A stretch of 64,000 nucleotides of DNA, taken from Deltaproteobacteria bacterium (lineage in GTDB: Bacteria; Desulfobacterota; Binatia; HRBIN30; CADEER01). This document shows positions 27,315 through 35,924 of this stretch, piece by piece. A program made the translations under genes and the position numbers. Where the stretch lies: the NCBI GenBank assembly GCA_029262455.1, contig JAJCZJ010000110.1, positions 1 to 64,000 on the forward strand, read 5' to 3'. The notes beneath the pieces were generated by a model. The model did not search any database. It saw nothing but the letters and a program-made list of their open reading frames with translations, and was not told the DNA's origin. Each line of letters opens with the position of its first letter. The first letter of the stretch is position 1.

Positions 27315-27953
27315 TCAGGCTGGTAAACGCAGCATCGGCCAAAGCGTCGGCCCGTCGTCGACCTTGATCTTTTTGACGACCTCAAATCCGTGGCGTCGAT
27401 AGAAGCTTAGGTTGGACTCCTTCGAGGACTCCAGATAGGCCGGCACAGCATCGCGATCGCAACGGTCGAGGACGGGTGTGAGCAGTGAGGACGCAACGCC
27501 TTGTCCCCAGTGGTCCGGATCGGTACCGAGCAAGGCGAGGTACCAGTGTGGTGGGCGGTAATGGATGCGCTCCATCTCGCCGAGCATGCGGAAGCCTTTG
27601 AGGGAGGTTCCGCGCAGGATGCCGATCATCCGCAACGAATAGGAGAGCTGCGCGACGATCCCGATGCTGGGCGGGGTCGGCGGCTGCCAAATTGCGCAAC
27701 CTCGTAGGGTGCCGTCGGTTGAAATTTGACCGGCCCCGGCAAAGTGCTGGAGGACGATCTCGTAGAAGGCGGATGCTCGTTCGAGACGCGAAGCGGGGTC
27801 AGGCAGTAGCCACTGCAAGACAGGATCGGTTTCGAAGGAGCGCGCCAAGCAACGCGCCAATCGCGCGAAATCATCGGCCATGGCGTCACGCACAGACCGG
27901 TCGTCAGAATCGGTGGGTTGGGCTCTGGGACCGGATATGCTGGTAATGTTCAC
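27315..27953 (-). CDS. GNAT-family N-acetyltransferase
   Basis: 212 residues. The acetyl-CoA site is HWYLALLGTDPDHWGQGVAS (the Q/R-x-x-G-x-G/A motif) and the C-terminal helix-strand is PAYLESSKESNLSFYRRHGF followed by EVVKKIKV. The N-terminal helices FARLARCLARSFETDPVLQW are characteristic of the GNAT branch with long N-terminal extension found in actinobacteria and deltaproteobacteria. Substrate unknown. It is divergently placed from the pterin dehydratase gene, 29 bp away. Confidence 0.87.
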   Translation of the reverse strand: MNITSISGPRAQPTDSDDRSVRDAMADDFARLARCLARSFETDPVLQWLLPDPASRLERASAFYEIVLQHFAGAGQISTDGTLRGCAIWQPPTPPSIGIVAQLSYSLRMIGILRGTSLKGFRMLGEMERIHYRPPHWYLALLGTDPDHWGQGVASSLLTPVLDRCDRDAVPAYLESSKESNLSFYRRHGFEVVKKIKVDDGPTLWPMLRLPA

Positions 27954-27982
27954 GACAACGTCACGAGTGGGAGGATGGTCTA

Positions 27983-28267
27983 GTGCGCAAGCTTTCTGAT
28001 GGTGAGATCAAGACTGAGTTGGAGAAATTAGAGAATTGGACGCTATCAAGCGGCAAGCTCCGGCGTGAGTTCACCTTCGATGACTTCGTTCAGGCGTTTG
28101 GTTTCATGTCCTCTTTGGCGTTAGTGGCGCAAGAGCGCAACCACCACCCCGAGTGGTTCAATGTATACAATCGGGTCGCCATCGAGTGGAATACCCACGA
28201 TGTTGGCGGTCTCAGTGAGGCCGATTTCGCGATGGCTCATGAGGCGGATCGCCTGGCACAGCGATGA
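27983..28267 (+). CDS. phhB: Pterin-4a-carbinolamine dehydratase
   Basis: 94 residues from GTG 27983. The catalytic block ERNHHPEWFNVYNRVAIEW carries the two adjacent His and Trp of the active site, and GGLSEADFAMAHEAD follows as in all PCDs. It dehydrates 4a-hydroxytetrahydrobiopterin in pterin recycling. No aromatic amino-acid hydroxylase is visible in the window. It overlaps the next gene by ATGA (28264-28267), so the two are translationally coupled. Confidence 0.95.
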   Translation: MRKLSDGEIKTELEKLENWTLSSGKLRREFTFDDFVQAFGFMSSLALVAQERNHHPEWFNVYNRVAIEWNTHDVGGLSEADFAMAHEADRLAQR

Positions 28268-29064
28268 ATATGGATTCGTCGCTGACTGAGGTGGCGGTCT
28301 ACCGTCGCTGCATCGAGGCTAGTCTCGAGCGAGTCTGGGAAAACGTTCTCGACTGGGAACACCTGCCATGGCTGCACGCCGATGCGTTCTCCTCGATCGG
28401 TGTGGAAGAGTCGGGCGATAGCGGTTGGCGAGCGACGGTGGATCTCCGCAGTGGCGGCAGTGAACCTCAGAAGGCGCAGATCGAGTTGTGCGCGGAGCAG
28501 TCGCGCGGCCGCTATGTCACGCGAACCCTGGCTGGCGCCGGCGCAGGCAACGAGATCTGGACGACTGTGCGCGAGTCTGCCGCGCATCGCACGGATATTG
28601 AGGTGCGCTTTTGCCTGCGCGACGTCCCCGAGGGGCGGGAAGAGCATTTCGGAGACTTCTACACAACGCTTTATGCCCAGTTGTGGGATGAAGACGAATC
28701 GATGATGCAGCACCGCCAACGGATGTTGGATCTACTGCGCTCGCGCGGCGCTTCACTGCAAACGATGGTAGACCTCGGGACCGTGCAGGAAGTTCGCGCC
28801 AATCTTCCTCGCGAGGTCGAACTTGGCGGCCAGGCCTACTGGATCGTCGAATTGGACGATGAGATCGTCGCGTATTCGGCGACTTGCCCGCACTCATTAG
28901 GGCCGTTGGGGGAGGCCGACGGGGATGGGCGAGTTCGATGCCCGTGGCATGGCTATGAGTTCGACATCCGTACCGGTCGCAGTTGTGATGGCAAGGCCCT
29001 GCGTCTGAGAGGTGGTGCTGCGATTCGCATTGAGGCGGGACAGGTCGTCTTGCAGGGCGTTTGA
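28264..29064 (+). CDS. SRPBCC-like domain fused to a Rieske [2Fe-2S] domain
   Basis: 266 residues. The N-terminal ~150 residues look like a START/SRPBCC lipid- or ligand-binding fold (YRRCIEASLERVWENVLDWE, HLPWLHADAF). The C-terminal ~100 are a small Rieske domain with cluster ligands in ATCPHSLGPLGEAD and RVRCPWHGYEFDIRTGR (C-x-H and C-x2-H). In ring-hydroxylating oxygenases the order is Rieske first, so this reversed, monomer-sized fusion is unusual. Coupled translation with pterin dehydratase suggests a shared pathway, but no substrate can be named. No non-heme iron site is obvious. Confidence 0.82.
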   Translation: MNMDSSLTEVAVYRRCIEASLERVWENVLDWEHLPWLHADAFSSIGVEESGDSGWRATVDLRSGGSEPQKAQIELCAEQSRGRYVTRTLAGAGAGNEIWTTVRESAAHRTDIEVRFCLRDVPEGREEHFGDFYTTLYAQLWDEDESMMQHRQRMLDLLRSRGASLQTMVDLGTVQEVRANLPREVELGGQAYWIVELDDEIVAYSATCPHSLGPLGEADGDGRVRCPWHGYEFDIRTGRSCDGKALRLRGGAAIRIEAGQVVLQGV

Positions 29065-29420
29065 ATCAGAAAGATCCGCGAGGCAGGGTCCAGCCGAGCG
29101 GAACTCCAGCGTCATTATATTGCGGGCGGCGTTGATTCAGGCCCGCTGATGCCGAATCACGTGCTTTGACGATCGCTTTGGCTCTTCGCCGTACACTGAT
29201 CAGTCGATGAGTGGAGCGACAAGTTGACTGCCTCCTAGCGGGCGAGTGATTGGCTGCATGACGACGCAAAGTCTCGGCAGAGCGACACTGGATCGCCGCA
29301 ATGGACATATCTTGTCGGTCCTGAGCTTCTGGTCGATCGCGCTGAATATACTGTCGATTTTGCATGCTCAATGGTCGCGCGGCTGCTTGGCATGCCGTGT
29401 GGAGATCTCAAGCGTCCAAG
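29065..29420. other. 356-bp non-coding stretch before the pilin operon
   Basis: No convincing gene on either strand; the frame opening at 29246 runs on as a shadow inside the pilin gene. A TATACT at 29347-29352 could be a -10 box, but there is no good -35. It presumably holds the promoter of the minor-pilin operon. Confidence 0.5.
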
Positions 29421-29876
29421 ATGATGAGCAATCGAAAAGAGGCAAGGGGCAACGGAGGCTTCACAATTCTAGAACTGATTGTGGTGATCGGTTTGACCGG
29501 TGTTGTGATGGGACTTTCGAGTCCGGCGCTCACAGCGATTCGTGGCCACTATCAGCTCGACGGCGCCAGTCGCCAGATGGCGATGGAGATCTCGAAGGCG
29601 CGGATGCAGGCGATCGCGCAGAATCGGACGATTCGCCTACGGCTCGCCTCGGGCAATAGCTACGTCTTCGAGAGCAGTGAGGATGGGACGAGCTACGAGC
29701 AGCTTGGGGAAGTGATCCCCTTGCCCGACGGCATTTCGGTTATGAACGGCTCTTCTGGAGTACCCAGGTTCAATCGCCAGGGCATCACTCCCTCGACGAC
29801 CAGCATCATCGTCATTGGCAGTGCCGGACACAAGACCATCACGACCTCGAAACTCGGTCGCGTCAACCGGCTGTAG
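29421..29876 (+). CDS. Type IV pilus minor pilin, FimT/GspH-like
   Basis: 151 residues from ATG 29421 (a second ATG follows at 29424). The prepilin peptidase site is NGG-FTILELIVVIGLTGVV with Glu5 of the mature protein in place, after a short basic leader. The body has the GspH/FimT pattern ASRQMAMEISKARMQAIAQN. It is the first gene of a five-gene pilin operon. Assembled in the inner membrane and probably part of a pilus-priming complex with the next three genes. Confidence 0.88.
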   Translation: MMSNRKEARGNGGFTILELIVVIGLTGVVMGLSSPALTAIRGHYQLDGASRQMAMEISKARMQAIAQNRTIRLRLASGNSYVFESSEDGTSYEQLGEVIPLPDGISVMNGSSGVPRFNRQGITPSTTSIIVIGSAGHKTITTSKLGRVNRL

Positions 29877-29923
29877 TCATCGATAGCGTATCCAAGAACA
29901 TCTAGAGTCTGAGGAGATTTGGA

Positions 29924-30349
29924 ATGATCGAGCGTTGCAAGAGTCAGTCGGGGTTCTCATTGGTCGAAGTTCTCGCAAGCATGACGGTGTTTGCGATCGT
30001 TGTTTCGGGTCTAGCCGGGACGACGATGGCTACGATCAAGTCGACGACGACAAGCCGGGCGACATCTGCCGCCAGTGCTCTGATTCAAGACAAAGTCGAA
30101 GAGATGCGGTCTTTGGATCCAGAGACGGATCCTGCCGACTTTGCGGCGGGCCTGCATATCGATGCGGAAAATCCGATGACGGCGACTGGCGAAAGTGAGG
30201 GGCACTACGAACGTAGCTGGGAAGTCGTTGCCGACACCCCGAGCATCGGGATGTCGGAGGTGATCATCACTGTCACCTGGACCTCGGCTACGGGTCCCAA
30301 GAGTCTCGCGGCGACGACATTCATCTGCGTGACAGACAAATGCGCATGA
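29924..30349 (+). CDS. Type IV pilus minor pilin, PilV-like
   Basis: 141 residues, ribosome site GAGGAG in front. Class III signal MIERCKSQSG-FSLVEVLAS with the conserved Glu, then the membrane helix. The helix continues to ALIQDKVEEMRSLD, the usual PilV/PilI pattern. The C-terminus carries a Cys pair (FICVTDKC). It overlaps the next pilin gene by 10 bp and belongs to the minor-pilin operon. Confidence 0.88.
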   Translation: MIERCKSQSGFSLVEVLASMTVFAIVVSGLAGTTMATIKSTTTSRATSAASALIQDKVEEMRSLDPETDPADFAAGLHIDAENPMTATGESEGHYERSWEVVADTPSIGMSEVIITVTWTSATGPKSLAATTFICVTDKCA

Positions 30350-30975
30350 AGAGCGATGTACTGCGCGGGCAGGGCGGGTTTACGATTCTCGACATTCTGG
30401 TTTCGACCGCACTCGGTACGATGGTGATCGTAGGCTATCTCTCGATGGCGACGTTCCAAGTCTCGACGGCGCAGGGCCAAGCCGAGCAGGTGGATCTGCA
30501 GCAGACGGTCCGCGATGTGACGGAGCTCTTCGCGCGCGAAGTGCGGCGCACGGGTTCTGACCCGACTTGCGCCGGAACTTTCGACGGCGTCGACTTCGCT
30601 GCTTACTGGGGGATCCGCCTGAAATCCGACCTCGACGGCAGTGGTGCGATCGACGGTCCTGACGAGTCCATTCTGTATCTGTACAACAGTGGAAACTTCA
30701 TGCGTTACGAAGGCAATAGCTCTGAGCTTCTCATCAGTGGCGTTGGGTGGGGGGGCTCTCGAATTCACTATTTTGATGCAGATGGTGAGGAGATCGGCGG
30801 TGGAAACTACCCGCTCGACAGCGATGATCGAGACGAAGTGCGCCGTGTTCAGATCGTCCTTGACGTTGACCGAGAGACTCCGCACGGCGAGACCATCAAG
30901 GCGCAGGCTTCGACGGACATCAATTTGCGGAATCGGTTCTTCGTCGCAACGAACGGTTGCGGAGGTGCTGCATGA
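30340..30975 (+). CDS. Type IV pilus minor pilin, PilW-like
   Basis: 211 residues from ATG 30340; the second ATG at 30346 forms an ATGA overlap with the PilV stop and may be the real start. Prepilin site GQGG-FTILDILVSTALG has Asp where Glu5 is usual. Residues ~60-80 (QQTVRDVTELFAREVRRTGS) match the PilW alpha helix. A single disulfide could form between TCAGTF and the C-terminal NGCGG. It overlaps the next gene by ATGA (30972-30975). Confidence 0.85.
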   Translation: MRMKSDVLRGQGGFTILDILVSTALGTMVIVGYLSMATFQVSTAQGQAEQVDLQQTVRDVTELFAREVRRTGSDPTCAGTFDGVDFAAYWGIRLKSDLDGSGAIDGPDESILYLYNSGNFMRYEGNSSELLISGVGWGGSRIHYFDADGEEIGGGNYPLDSDDRDEVRRVQIVLDVDRETPHGETIKAQASTDINLRNRFFVATNGCGGAA

Positions 30976-32144
30976 AGATGTGTAATGAAGCCCGGATCTC
31001 AGATGAGCGTGGTTTCGCGATGGCGGGACTGCTGATCGTCGTCCTGTTACTTCTGGTCGTTTCTTCGTTCAGTGTGATGCATACGTCGATCGATACCCGC
31101 TCGACTTCCCACTACGATACCGGCAATCGGGCATTCTATGCTGCAGAGTCAGGCCTCATGCACGCATTGAACTCGATGAACGGTCCCGGCGTCATCGACT
31201 TCGAAGCTGACATCGTCAATCGCTGGGCGTCGTTGCTCGGTAGTGATCCCTATACAATGCCGAGCGACTCACGTTCCGGCTATACTGTCACTGTCGCTGC
31301 GGATCCGGTCAATGCTCGGGAGCGCGGGACTATAACTGCGGTTGGAACGGGACCGTTGCTGGCGCGACGAACGATCCAGATCACTCTGGGAAAGGGAGAC
31401 TTCTTCGGTGTACCGGGAACGATCCATATCGCGGCAGATGACGGCGTTGACAGCCAATTCACGGGAAACGCATTCGAAGTAGACGGCAACAACCACGACC
31501 GGTTTGGCGATCTGCTCAATGATGGGGTCCAAATCCCTGGAATCTCGACGCGCAACGGAGAGGTCGCCGAGGACGTCACGGACAGCTTGAACAACAATCA
31601 GCGGGACAATGTGCGCGGAACTGGCTTCATCCCGAGTCCTGTGACGCCCAGTGTCGTTCCCGTGGGCGGACCCGGTGTTGACGATCTCGACCAATTTGTT
31701 GCCGATCTACTGACGAACCCCTCCTTGTATACGACGCATACGAAGAAATTTAACGGTGGCGACGTCTTTGGAACGTTGACGACACCACAGGTTACTTACA
31801 TGACCCACCCAGACGTCCAGCTGAATGGTCACGCCGCGGGAGCTGGTATTCTGATTGTGGATGGCTCGGTAAAGATCAATGGGACTTTGGACTTTACGGG
31901 CTTGATCATCGTTCGTGGGGATACAGTCATCAACCACACGGGCAGTGCGAGTGATGAGACGATCGTCCTCGGGAACGCCTTTATTCTGGGCTCGTTGTGG
32001 ACTGGTAACCTCGAAATTAAGGTTGGCGGAAGCGCAATCGTGGACTACTGTTACGAATGCTTACAGCTGGTCGACGACATCGGCGGCCAGTCGGGATTAA
32101 TTCCGCGGCCGATGTCGGTCGTTGCCTGGGGAGAAGTGATATGA
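30972..32144 (+). CDS. PilX-like pilus assembly protein
   Basis: 390 residues from ATG 30972, coupled by ATGA to the PilW stop. It starts MKMCNEARISDERGFAMAGL, then a hydrophobic LLIVVLLLLVVSSFSVMHTS helix and the conserved FYAAESGLMHAL of the PilX N-terminal domain. It has no Glu5 (Met instead), as is typical for this class. The C-terminal ~100 residues are rich in strands (VNGTL-type runs such as VKINGTLDFTGLIIVRGDTV) and resemble bactofilin/beta-helix segments. It overlaps the next small gene by ATGA. Confidence 0.82.
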   Translation: MKMCNEARISDERGFAMAGLLIVVLLLLVVSSFSVMHTSIDTRSTSHYDTGNRAFYAAESGLMHALNSMNGPGVIDFEADIVNRWASLLGSDPYTMPSDSRSGYTVTVAADPVNARERGTITAVGTGPLLARRTIQITLGKGDFFGVPGTIHIAADDGVDSQFTGNAFEVDGNNHDRFGDLLNDGVQIPGISTRNGEVAEDVTDSLNNNQRDNVRGTGFIPSPVTPSVVPVGGPGVDDLDQFVADLLTNPSLYTTHTKKFNGGDVFGTLTTPQVTYMTHPDVQLNGHAAGAGILIVDGSVKINGTLDFTGLIIVRGDTVINHTGSASDETIVLGNAFILGSLWTGNLEIKVGGSAIVDYCYECLQLVDDIGGQSGLIPRPMSVVAWGEVI

Positions 32145-32401
32145 GGATCTTCGTAGCGGTTGCAGCGGTCGCTTCCTTTTTGATGATGGCGCCGGCGATG
32201 GCCCAGGATGTGGGCAACTCTCCGATGAACGAGGAAGAGAAAGAGCTGCTTGGCGTCGAGGAAGATGTGCTCACGTTGCAGCGCAAGCTCTCGGCGGCCC
32301 GTAAGAAGGGCGAGACTGAGGAAGTGAAGAGACTGCAAAAGCAGTTCGACAAGGCGCAGAAAAAGCGGATTGGCCTCTTGCGTTCAACTTGGCAGATGTA
32401 G
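32141..32401 (+). CDS. Small secreted coiled-coil protein, last gene of the pilin operon
   Basis: 86 residues from ATG 32141, coupled by ATGA to the PilX-like stop. A Sec signal peptide (MRIFVAVAAVASFLMMAPAM, cut after AMA) is followed by an Asp/Glu- and Lys-rich helix (KELLGVEEDVLTLQRKLSAA) that forms one coiled coil to near the end. Family not recognised. Its position suggests a periplasmic accessory of pilus assembly. A strong terminator follows 27 bp after its stop. Confidence 0.75.
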   Translation: MRIFVAVAAVASFLMMAPAMAQDVGNSPMNEEEKELLGVEEDVLTLQRKLSAARKKGETEEVKRLQKQFDKAQKKRIGLLRSTWQM

Positions 32402-32428
32402 ACCAGCCTGACAGATTTGGCATGATGG

Positions 32429-32468
32429 GGCCGCGTCGACACTTTGTCGGCGCGGCCTTTCTTGTTTT
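32429..32468 (+). terminator. Intrinsic terminator of the pilin operon
   Basis: GGCCGCG (32429-32435) pairs with CGCGGCC (32451-32457), with an inner CGACA/TGTCG extension and a CTT loop. The T-rich tail TTTCTTGTTTT follows at 32458-32468. Confidence 0.9.
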
Positions 32469-32477
32469 AGGGAGTCT

Positions 32478-33779
32478 ATGTCCGCTTTGGCAAAGAGTTT
32501 GGCGGTGCTTGCGGTAGCCTGTGTTGTCGGGGTGATGGCTCTCGAACTCGGAGCTGGATTGCTGTACCGCATGGTGCGCGGAGAGGGGTTTTCTCGCACC
32601 GAAGTCCAGGCGCGACTTCTCGTCGATCGAGTCGGCCAAGAGAGAGACGAAAGCGACGACTCGGCGGAGTTGCCGCGCGACGATGCCGTACCGGACCAGC
32701 CGGTTATCCTGCATCCGTACTTTGGCTTCGTCATCAATCCTGGCTACCGCGGCGTCAATGATCAGGGATTTTTTCGCGATAGTCCGCTGACGCGTCGCGC
32801 GCCCGGAAAATTGATCGTTCTGATCATGGGCGGCTCGGTGGCTGACCAAGTGTACTATCTCGGAGGCTCGGCACTGGTCGAGGCGTTGCAGTCACGCCCT
32901 GAGTACGCCGCCCGCGAGATCCAGCTGATCACCACCGCGGTGGGCGGCTACAAGCAGCCCCAGCAGCTGTTGTTGCTTTCGTACATGATGAGCCTCGGGG
33001 CTCAATACGACATTGTCATCAACATCGACGGATTCAATGAGATCGACAGTGCAACGGACAATGTCATGACGGGGATCAATCCTTTTTATCCGCACACTTG
33101 GAAGCTGCATTCGCAGCTTGCGTTGAACACGGAGCAGTCCGCGGCTCTGGCTCGCATCGAAATGCTGCGTGAGGAGCGTCGCAATCTACGACACCGGTTT
33201 TCGGGCCCGATTTTGCGCCGTAGCGCCTTCGCCTTGACCCTCTGGGACTTTCTCGACCGCGCTCGGCAGTCGCGAATTCGACAACAGACAGTCCGACTGG
33301 AGCAGTTGATCGACGACGAGGATTTGCCGGCGCAGGTGGCTGGCCCGCCCTATGTTCACTCGAACGATAAAGACTTGTTCGAAGATTTGGCCGATGTCTG
33401 GTCGCGTTCGTCGCTGCAGATGTCGCGCCTTTGTGAACTCTACGACACAACTTACGTTCATGTGCTGCAACCGAACCAGTATCTGCCGGGGTCCAAGGAC
33501 CTGACCGCGGAAGAACAGGAGGTTGCCTTCGATCCAAACTTCACCGGACCGGATCGGATTCCAGTGGCCTATCCGATGTTGGTCGAAAGGGGCCGTCGCC
33601 TCGCTTCCCGACATGGAGTCACCTTCGTAGACCTGACGCAGTTGTACGCAGCGGAGAAGCGAACCATCTACAACGACTTCTGCTGCCACGTGAATCAACT
33701 CGGCGCGGATCTGATGGCGCGGGCGATCGCCGCAGGAGTGCCCGTCGTACCGCAGCGCCGAATATTCTACGCCGACTGA
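32478..33779 (+). CDS. Membrane-anchored SGNH/GDSL-like hydrolase
   Basis: 433 residues. An N-terminal helix (LAVLAVACVVGVMALELG) anchors it, with a periplasmic domain beyond. SGNH blocks: LIVLIMGGSVA (block I, Ser nucleophile), YDIVINIDGFNEID (block III, Asn), and YNDFCCHVNQLGADLMARA (block V, the catalytic Asp-x-x-His, here D-F-C-C-H). GFFRDSPLT matches the usual N-terminal GFRGPE-like motif of this group. Probably an O-acyl esterase or acyltransferase-associated protein acting on a surface polymer; substrate not determinable. Confidence 0.78.
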   Translation: MSALAKSLAVLAVACVVGVMALELGAGLLYRMVRGEGFSRTEVQARLLVDRVGQERDESDDSAELPRDDAVPDQPVILHPYFGFVINPGYRGVNDQGFFRDSPLTRRAPGKLIVLIMGGSVADQVYYLGGSALVEALQSRPEYAAREIQLITTAVGGYKQPQQLLLLSYMMSLGAQYDIVINIDGFNEIDSATDNVMTGINPFYPHTWKLHSQLALNTEQSAALARIEMLREERRNLRHRFSGPILRRSAFALTLWDFLDRARQSRIRQQTVRLEQLIDDEDLPAQVAGPPYVHSNDKDLFEDLADVWSRSSLQMSRLCELYDTTYVHVLQPNQYLPGSKDLTAEEQEVAFDPNFTGPDRIPVAYPMLVERGRRLASRHGVTFVDLTQLYAAEKRTIYNDFCCHVNQLGADLMARAIAAGVPVVPQRRIFYAD

Positions 33780-33917
33780 TTCCACGCGAGCTCGGACTCC
33801 GCACTTCGAAGGACTCTCGCTTGCCAACTCCGAATCACTTCAGCGTTTCTTCGTATTTAACGTTTCTTTGCTTCAGGCGTCTCATAAGTCGGGCTGTGAG
33901 AATAGAAGGAGAACCCG

Positions 33918-34118
33918 ATGGGCACCTGGAAAAAATTGGCAATAATTTCCGTTGTGTTGACGATTTTTGGCGTTGTTGGGAGCGGCTGCCACGCTCACGT
34001 TCGCGGGCCTCGTATCCACGGAGTGCATCGCGCCTCGCATCGAGCCGACCGCCGTGTCCACCGGGTGCATAGGGCGTCCCATCGACATCACGTTCACAAC
34101 CATCACTGCGGCCACTAG
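33918..34118 (+). CDS. Small histidine-rich exported protein
   Basis: 66 residues from ATG 33918, preceded by AGAAGGAGAACCCG, one of the best ribosome sites here. A basic start (MGTWKK) and a hydrophobic core (LAIISVVLTIFGVVGSG) end at Cys24 (GSGC), possibly a non-canonical lipobox. The mature part has fourteen His in about 42 residues, in HAHV, VHRASHR and RHHVHNHHCGH runs. This composition suggests binding of Ni, Zn or Cu, or a metal-storage role at the cell surface. The repeated VHR.SHR/VHRASHRHH pattern implies internal duplication. Family not recognised. Confidence 0.72.
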   Translation: MGTWKKLAIISVVLTIFGVVGSGCHAHVRGPRIHGVHRASHRADRRVHRVHRASHRHHVHNHHCGH

Positions 34119-34225
34119 CAGCCCGTGGAGTTCGTTTTCGTTGACGGGTTACAAGCCGTCGCGAGCGCTGGCGGATCGATCCAAATTCCGCTTAAGTGGT
34201 CGGACACTAATGAGGTTCCCGCAGC

Positions 34226-34993
34226 GTGACTAAATACGGCATCTTGTTTCTCGTGGCCGCCGTCGGCATCGGGCTGAGTCAGCCCGTACAGGGACAGTCG
34301 GCGGTCGAGGTGAATACTGTAGAGGCGGTTGCGGGCACGACCGCGACGATCGAGATCTCGTTGCGTACCGATCGCGCTGATGTTGCCGGTACCCTCAATC
34401 GAGTCGAGTGGGGGCCGCCGCTGAACGTAGTCAGTTGCGTTGCCAACGCTGCTATTGACCGGCCCGCAACGGACTTTGCGTTTAGCCCACAGGGATGCCC
34501 GCCCGGAGAGTGTACGGAGTTCGGCGCTGTAGTTCTTGGTTTTGATATTGTGCCGCTGACGGATGGCGATGTCTTGTATCGGTGCGATGTTGAGGTTGCT
34601 CTCGGCACGGCTGTGGGTAGCTATCCTCTCGTGTGTACTTTTGCCGAAGTCGGGACTGTTGACGCAACGACGATCGAAGCGGATTGCATCAACGGCGCAG
34701 TCCAGGTGATCGAGGCGTTGCCGACCGCGACCGCCACCGCGACCGAGGCGGAGATGACCGCGACGCCGACGATTGAGACACAACCGACGATCACCGCGAC
34801 ACCGCCACCGCCTTGCCCGGGCGATTGTGATGGGAACGGAAGGGTGGCGATCAACGAGTTGGTCCTCGCGGTTCGGATCGCTCTCGGTGCGGCTGGCGTC
34901 GATGATTGCTCGGCCGCAGACGGCAACGGCGACGGCGATATTACGATCTCGGAGTTGGTGCGCGCCGTCCGCTCGGCTCTTGAAGGTTGCTAG
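34226..34993 (+). CDS. Exported cohesin-like plus dockerin-like protein
   Basis: 255 residues from GTG 34226, with signal peptide MTKYGILFLVAAVGIGLSQP cut near VQG-QS. Residues ~25-155 form a beta-rich, Cys-containing domain resembling a cohesin/type-III-like fold (VAGTTATIEISLRTDRADVA). A Thr/Ala/Pro-rich linker (ATATATEAEM) follows. Two dockerin/EF-hand-like repeats close it: CDGNGRVAINELVLAVRIAL and ADGNGDGDITISELVRAVRS, with DxNxDG calcium loops. Dockerin-like pairs in non-cellulolytic bacteria mediate surface assembly; the partner is unknown. It stands alone and is convergent with the DUF547 gene. Confidence 0.78.
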   Translation: MTKYGILFLVAAVGIGLSQPVQGQSAVEVNTVEAVAGTTATIEISLRTDRADVAGTLNRVEWGPPLNVVSCVANAAIDRPATDFAFSPQGCPPGECTEFGAVVLGFDIVPLTDGDVLYRCDVEVALGTAVGSYPLVCTFAEVGTVDATTIEADCINGAVQVIEALPTATATATEAEMTATPTIETQPTITATPPPPCPGDCDGNGRVAINELVLAVRIALGAAGVDDCSAADGNGDGDITISELVRAVRSALEGC

Positions 34994-35016
34994 TTTTCTG
35001 AGTCCGTCGAAGGACG

Positions 35017-35877
35017 CTACTTTCGCGGGGCCGCGGTCGTTTGCGACCGGTCGTTCAGAGACCAGTCGTAGTCGTTGAATTTGATCTTGTAGCCGTCTGC
35101 TTTCTGTAGTTCCGCCGCCAGGGATGGGCTGGCGTACCGCTCGATATAGCCGAGTAAACTGGTGCTGGCACCGCCGGCCGCTTCTGGCCATTTCGTGAAG
35201 TCGCTTTCGTACCAGTCGAAGATCGATGAGAGACGGACGACTCGTAGGGCATGATCGATGTCGACGTTGCGCTTGTCAGCGACGAAGTTCCGCGCTGCCT
35301 GGTCCAAGCGTTGCTCCAGTGTCGCTGGAACGAAGGCTCGATTTGGTAGCGTCGGGCAGCTGGCGGAGGCGCAGTTGAGAGCGAAGTGAATGCGTGGATC
35401 GCGAAATCGTTCTCGAACGATGGAGTTTTCTAAGCAGTAGAGGCTCATCTGTGCGCCGCCGATTGCGAAGCGTTGTTGTACGAAGAAGCCGGTCTTTTGA
35501 AATGAGATGCCGACGTCGCCAACGCTGGCGATTGGGTATTTGGCGGTCACTGCGTGGATGACGCTGGCATTGTAGGCGTTGATCCAGAATGCCAAGAGGT
35601 CTTCTCTCGTTCCGAACAGATGCGGATGTGAATCGGGGCTGACGGCTGCAATCAGGGCGACGTAGTCATTGAGATTTCGAGGACTCTCTTTGAGTCGCGC
35701 GTAATCGACTTGGCCGTTTCGGTCTACGAAGTCGTGCAATACTCGATCGAATTTTTCGTGAGAGATTGCCGACCTTGGGATTTCATCGGGGATCGGGATC
35801 GATTCAGAGCGAATTGCGGTGCACGCGCCCAGCGCCAAGGTCGTGGCTGCGACGGTCATGATCTTGATCAGCGCCAT
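35017..35877 (-). CDS. DUF547 lipoprotein
   Basis: 286 residues from ATG 35877; the open frame reaches 36213, but the sequence before 35877 is not coding-like and holds two hairpins. The N-terminus MALIKIMTVAATTLALGAC has a lipobox LGAC, so it is probably a lipoprotein. The DUF547 core is intact: LLAFWINAYNASVIHAVTAK, then HFALNCASASCPTLPNRAF and FNDYDWSLND. The conserved NC..SCP cysteines suggest an enzyme of the transglutaminase-like/papain-like fold, as proposed for this family. Function unknown. Confidence 0.88.
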   Translation of the reverse strand: MALIKIMTVAATTLALGACTAIRSESIPIPDEIPRSAISHEKFDRVLHDFVDRNGQVDYARLKESPRNLNDYVALIAAVSPDSHPHLFGTREDLLAFWINAYNASVIHAVTAKYPIASVGDVGISFQKTGFFVQQRFAIGGAQMSLYCLENSIVRERFRDPRIHFALNCASASCPTLPNRAFVPATLEQRLDQAARNFVADKRNVDIDHALRVVRLSSIFDWYESDFTKWPEAAGGASTSLLGYIERYASPSLAAELQKADGYKIKFNDYDWSLNDRSQTTAAPRK

Positions 35878-35924
35878 TGAGCAGATTCTGGCTGTTATCG
35901 CTTGCTTTGGAAAGTTCGCTGACA

